From JABDPF01 sp036351575 (GTDB lineage: Bacteria > Pseudomonadota > Gammaproteobacteria > Xanthomonadales > SZUA-36): a stretch of 14,535 nt of DNA. Location of the stretch: the NCBI GenBank assembly GCA_036351575.1, contig JAZBPJ010000021.1:1-14535 (forward strand), written 5' to 3'. The notes beneath the pieces are model-generated. The model did no database searches and was not told where the DNA came from. It saw nothing but the letters and a program-made list of their open reading frames with translations. Made by a program: the position numbers and the translations under genes. Positions 14,356 through 14,535 of the stretch are shown here, in pieces (positions within the stretch are counted from its first letter, which is position 1; each line of letters opens with the position of its first letter).

Positions 14356-14535
14356 TTAGCGGTTATAGAGGTCCGGGGCCAGTTCCAGGTTCTCACCGAA
14401 ATGGCGCTTGAGCATCTTTTCGACCGCGCCTTCTTCCAGGGCGATGTCTTGCGACGATACGCTCAGAATGTAATTGCGGCGGTAGTTGGACAGGTGCTCT
14501 TTGCGCATCTGCTCGACCAGTTCCGGCTTGACGTC
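14356..14535 (-). CDS. C-terminal 59 residues of an unrecognised protein (runs off the right edge)
   Basis: The minus strand has an open frame from the window edge to a TAA at 14356-14358, giving 59 residues before the stop. The segment is charged and helical-looking (VEQMRKEHLSNYRRNY, then EEGAVEKMLKRHFGEN), with no transmembrane stretch, and ends LAPDLYNR. It is not recognised. Its position immediately upstream of wzm, in the same direction with only a 29-base gap, suggests a polysaccharide-synthesis or modification enzyme, but this is context only. The coding call rests on the uninterrupted frame and typical codon use. Confidence 0.6.
   Translation of the reverse strand, partial: DVKPELVEQMRKEHLSNYRRNYILSVSSQDIALEEGAVEKMLKRHFGENLELAPDLYNR

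Noticed and set aside
8829..14535. Horizontally acquired polysaccharide island
   Set aside because: Such clusters are often AT-rich, but base composition and codon use here look the same as in the housekeeping genes, and no transposase, integrase or tRNA boundary is visible in the window.

Overview
The window is GC-rich and gene-dense. It looks like the chromosome of a gammaproteobacterium, probably Xanthomonadales/Chromatiales-like. That placement is inferred from the gene order glyA-nrdR-ribD-ribE-ribB(A)-ribH-nusB-thiL-pgpA, from an EttA gene divergent from glyA, and from gene-family flavour; no marker in the window settles the taxon. No rRNA, tRNA, CRISPR array, insertion sequence or phage gene was seen.

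Region 1 (1-6804, all minus strand) is one tightly packed housekeeping transcription unit, read from right to left: glyA, nrdR, ribD, ribE (riboflavin synthase), ribB with a degenerate RibA-like C-terminal domain (RibBX type), ribH, nusB, thiL and the start of pgpA, which runs off the left edge. Most neighbours overlap by 1 to 8 bases (ATGA, GTGA or TGATG junctions) or are 1 to 11 bases apart, so translational coupling is likely. The unit covers glycine/one-carbon metabolism, dNTP-synthesis control, four of the riboflavin enzymes, a transcription antitermination factor, thiamine-phosphate kinase and phosphatidylglycerophosphatase. The GTP cyclohydrolase II step appears not to be encoded here, because the RibA half of the fusion has lost its zinc ligands.

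Region 2 (6805-6968) is a divergent intergenic region holding the start signals for glyA (left) and ettA (right). Region 3 (6969-8639) is ettA, the ribosome-associated ABC-F translational throttle.

Region 4 (8640-8828) lies between convergent genes. It contains an 87-bp nested palindrome: near-perfect 17-nt outer arms enclosing two further perfect hairpins. It is the most unusual non-coding structure in the window and may be a REP/MITE-like element or a structured RNA.

Region 5 (8829-14535, all minus strand) is an ABC-transporter-dependent surface polysaccharide (O-antigen type) cluster, read from right to left: the 3' end of an unrecognised gene, wzm (permease), wzt (ATPase with a C-terminal carbohydrate-binding domain), a GT2 glycosyltransferase-methyltransferase fusion with a short predicted coiled coil and a basic/aromatic tail, a second GT2 glycosyltransferase, and an atypical SDR-family epimerase/dehydratase. 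The combination of a Wzt carbohydrate-binding domain with a methyltransferase suggests cap-recognition export, in which a modified glycan end is recognised before export; this is inferred by analogy to the E. coli O9a WbdD/Wzt system. Base composition does not visibly shift between the housekeeping and polysaccharide regions.
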